Positions 61,475-64,000 of a stretch of 64,000 bases of DNA are shown here, in pieces (within the stretch, counting starts at the first letter, position 1; each line of letters starts with the position of its first letter). The notes below the pieces were generated by a model that was not told where the DNA came from, ran no database searches, and saw only the letters and a program-made list of their open reading frames with translations. Position numbers and translations under genes: made by a program. The stretch comes from Paenibacillus sp. L3-i20 (GTDB lineage: Bacteria > Bacillota > Bacilli > Paenibacillales > Paenibacillaceae): the NCBI RefSeq assembly GCF_022180385.2, contig NZ_BQME02000002.1, positions 62,001 to 126,000 on the forward strand, read 5' to 3'.

Positions 61475-64000
61475 ATGATGAATAGCTATTTACGGTTGAA
61501 ATCACCGATTATGCGAGTTTGTTTGGCCGCGCTTGCTGCATTAGTTATATTTTCCGGGGTACAGATTGGTACTAATAGAGTAGAGGCAGCGACCGCACGT
61601 AACAAAATAATAGTAGGATATTGGCATAACTTCGACAACTTTTCCGTCAACATTCGTTTAAGGGATATTTCCCCTGATTATGATGTGATTCAGGTTGCAT
61701 TCGCTGAACCAGCTGGTGGAGCTCACACTGGAAATATGGTGTTTACTCCATACAATGCAACGGTAAGTGAGTTTCAATCCGATATTGCTTTTCTAAAAGC
61801 TCGTGGTCAAAAAGTACTTATATCGATCGGCGGCGCTAACGGTGCTGTGGAATTGACTACAGCTAGCGCCAAAACAACATTTGTAAATACGATGAAAAAT
61901 ATAATTAATACTTATGGTTTTGACGGTCTCGACATCGACCTTGAAGGCAGCTCCCTTTCCTTAAATGGAGGTGATGTTGACTTTAAGGCTCCTACTACAC
62001 CGAAGATTGTTAATTTAATTTCTGCGACAAGAGAAATTTTGAACAGCTATAGTGCAAATTTCCTCCTTACGATGGCACCAGAAACAGCCTATGTCCAAGG
62101 TGGAGCAGGAACATATTCTGGTATGTGGGGTGCGTATCTCCCAGTCATTTACGATTTGAGAAATGAGCTCGACTACTTGCATGTTCAGCATTACAACTCT
62201 GGACCAATGTTAGGGCTTGACGGAAGAGCTTATTCCCAAGGAACGCCAGACTTCCAGGTAGCAATGGCTGAAATGCTTCTAGTTGGATTTCCAGTCGGCA
62301 ACAATCCCAACAACCTATTCCCCGCATTACGTCAAGATCAAATTGTTATAGGTTTGCCATCATCCCCACAAGCTGCAGGCGGTGGCTATACAGCGCCAGC
62401 GAATGTTCAGAAAGCGCTGGACTACCTCATAAAAGGTGTGCCGTATGGTGGGACTTATGTGCTTCGTAACACTACTGGTTATCCAAACTTCAAAGGATTG
62501 ATGACCTGGTCTATTAACTGGGATAAGGTCAATAACTTCCTGTTTTCTACGAGTCACCGCACCTATTTAGATCAATTCGGCTCAGGTGGAGGTGACACTA
62601 CTGCACCGACCGTACCTGCAAATTTGCAATCCACTAGTAAAACTTCAACAAGTGTCAGCTTGTCATGGAACGCTTCTACAGATGACCGAGGAGTATCGGG
62701 GTATTCAGTAACGTATGGGTCAATCTCAACGACTGTTACTGGCACAAGCACTACAATTAACGGGTTGACTCCAAATACTGCTTATTCCTTCACGGTTAAG
62801 GCGAGAGATGCGGCAGGAAATATTTCGGGGGCAAGCAATGTAGTTGCAGTAACGACAGATGCCCCTATTGTGGATGTCGTTCCGCCAACTGTACCGGCTA
62901 ACTTGCGTACGACAAGCACAACTGCATCAACGGTTAATTTAGCTTGGAACGCCTCGACCGATAACGTTGCTGTAACGGGTTATACCGTATCCTACAGTGG
63001 AGTTAACATCACTTCGCAGGGCACAAGCACTACAATTAGCGGTTTATCGCCCAATACGACATATACGTTTACAGTAAGAGCTAATGATGCAGCGGGTAAT
63101 GTTTCATCCCCAAGCACAGCGCTCACTGTTACTACTAATCCGGCAAGCGTGTGCACGGTGCAAGAATGGAGTGCATCGACAGCGTATTCAGGCAGTCAGC
63201 GAGCTTCCTACAGCGGCAATGAATATGAAGCGAGATGGTGGACCAGAGGTGAGCGTCCCGATATTAGCAGTGTATGGAGATTAATTGGGCCATGCGGTAC
63301 GGGTACTGGTGATTTAATACCTCCAACAGTGCCGAGCAATCTCCAATCGACAGGTGCCACTGCATCTACGATTAGTCTTTCATGGGGAGCCTCAACGGAT
63401 AATGTTGGCGTTACGGGATATATCGTTTATTTCGGCTCCTCCAGTGTCAATGTTACTGGAACGACCACTACGATTAGCGGTTTATCTCCGAATACGTCGT
63501 ATAGCTTTACGGTGAAAGCAAGAGATGCAGCAGGCAATTTGTCTGCGGCTAGCAGTGCAAGGCAAGCATCGACACTTTCCTCAACTGACACGATGCCTCC
63601 AACAGCTCCAACAAATGTTCAAGCTACTGGAATAACAAGCTCAAGCGTTACTTTGTCATGGGGCGCTTCGACTGATAATACTGGTGTTACAGGTTACACC
63701 GTTACGTATGGAACAACAAGCGTCAATGTTACAGGATTAACAACTGTAATTAGTAACTTGACTCCAGGAACATCATATACATTTGCGGTGAAAGCTTCTG
63801 ATGCTGCTGGAAACACATCGACAGCTTCAACTGTTCAAGCTACGACTAGTACAACCAGCGGTCCTGCCGCATGGGCACCAAATGTTAGTTATAAGGTAGG
63901 CGACCAAGTGACATATGGTGGTCGAACATATAGCTGTCGCCAACCGCATACTTCACTTCTTGGATGGGAGCCAACAAATGTTCAAGCGCTTTGGAATGCG
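61475..64000 (+). CDS. GH18 chitinase with FnIII and CBM5/12 modules, 3' truncated
   Basis: The frame stays open from ATG 61475 to the window end (842 codons seen), so the gene is incomplete. After a signal peptide (1-36, ending near VEA) comes a family 18 glycosidase domain (about 45-365) with SIGG and FDGLDIDLEG, giving the catalytic Glu157 of DGxDxDxE. Modules then follow in order: FnIII (377-465), FnIII (470-555), CBM5/12-type (560-608, with ARWWTRGERP), FnIII (616-700), FnIII (708-793) and a second CBM5/12 (800-) cut by the window edge. It hydrolyses chitin outside the cell. AAGGGAG precedes the start. It is secreted and likely catabolite-repressed. Confidence 0.92.
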   Translation, partial: MMNSYLRLKSPIMRVCLAALAALVIFSGVQIGTNRVEAATARNKIIVGYWHNFDNFSVNIRLRDISPDYDVIQVAFAEPAGGAHTGNMVFTPYNATVSEFQSDIAFLKARGQKVLISIGGANGAVELTTASAKTTFVNTMKNIINTYGFDGLDIDLEGSSLSLNGGDVDFKAPTTPKIVNLISATREILNSYSANFLLTMAPETAYVQGGAGTYSGMWGAYLPVIYDLRNELDYLHVQHYNSGPMLGLDGRAYSQGTPDFQVAMAEMLLVGFPVGNNPNNLFPALRQDQIVIGLPSSPQAAGGGYTAPANVQKALDYLIKGVPYGGTYVLRNTTGYPNFKGLMTWSINWDKVNNFLFSTSHRTYLDQFGSGGGDTTAPTVPANLQSTSKTSTSVSLSWNASTDDRGVSGYSVTYGSISTTVTGTSTTINGLTPNTAYSFTVKARDAAGNISGASNVVAVTTDAPIVDVVPPTVPANLRTTSTTASTVNLAWNASTDNVAVTGYTVSYSGVNITSQGTSTTISGLSPNTTYTFTVRANDAAGNVSSPSTALTVTTNPASVCTVQEWSASTAYSGSQRASYSGNEYEARWWTRGERPDISSVWRLIGPCGTGTGDLIPPTVPSNLQSTGATASTISLSWGASTDNVGVTGYIVYFGSSSVNVTGTTTTISGLSPNTSYSFTVKARDAAGNLSAASSARQASTLSSTDTMPPTAPTNVQATGITSSSVTLSWGASTDNTGVTGYTVTYGTTSVNVTGLTTVISNLTPGTSYTFAVKASDAAGNTSTASTVQATTSTTSGPAAWAPNVSYKVGDQVTYGGRTYSCRQPHTSLLGWEPTNVQALWNA

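Overview
The window looks like a chromosomal segment of a spore-forming, low-to-moderate GC Bacillota, most likely Paenibacillus or a close relative. The clues are CwlD, YqzE, YqhG/YqhH, YhaO/YhaN, a class II (B12) ribonucleotide reductase, purine-rich Shine-Dalgarno sites with some TTG/GTG starts, and a secreted chitin-degrading set. No rRNA, tRNA, CRISPR array or prophage was seen. Mobile DNA is limited to an IS3-family remnant and possibly an IS6-like end.

Layout. 1-15.2 kb: the end of a PhzF-family gene, a Fur-controlled siderophore-binding lipoprotein, an esterase, a diguanylate cyclase, a glycosyltransferase, the YhaO/YhaN nuclease pair, a YkvI-type membrane protein, xpt and small genes. 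15.3-23.9 kb: a complete opine-metallophore operon, with CntABCDF-type importer, CntE-type exporter, nicotianamine-synthase-like CntL and opine dehydrogenase CntM, behind a promoter covered by two Zur boxes. 23.9-29.6 kb: a convergent Opp/Dpp-type peptide importer. 30.2-38.1 kb: a tightly coupled cassette of SWIM zinc-finger, HEAT-like, MoxR AAA+, DUF5682 and VWA proteins, resembling the uncharacterised E. coli yehL/M/P/Q group. 38.2-42.5 kb: a VanC/VanG-like cell-wall operon (Ddl ligase, alanine/serine-type racemase, VanXY-like peptidase, VanT-like membrane protein as a separate gene) ending in a 26-residue membrane peptide and a terminator. 42.6-52.6 kb: a PQQ-repeat lipoprotein, a monooxygenase with its TetR regulator, a small Cys-rich peptide beside the IS remnant, YibQ/CwlD, YqzE and YqhG/YqhH. 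52.7-58.8 kb: nrdJ behind paired NrdR boxes, then ahpC-ahpF behind adjacent PerR- and Fur-type boxes. 58.9-64 kb: a chitin locus with an AA10 lytic polysaccharide monooxygenase and a large GH18 chitinase that runs off the window, with cre-like sites nearby.

Common threads are metal homeostasis (Fur, Zur and PerR sites that can be read directly), peptidoglycan remodelling and chitin use. The three parts most worth follow-up are the cnt operon (predicted alpha-ketoglutarate-using dehydrogenase, no cntK beside it), the split-VanT Van-like operon, and the SWIM/HEAT/MoxR/DUF5682/VWA cassette. Homology statements come from motif recognition and recalled family sequences, not from a database search.
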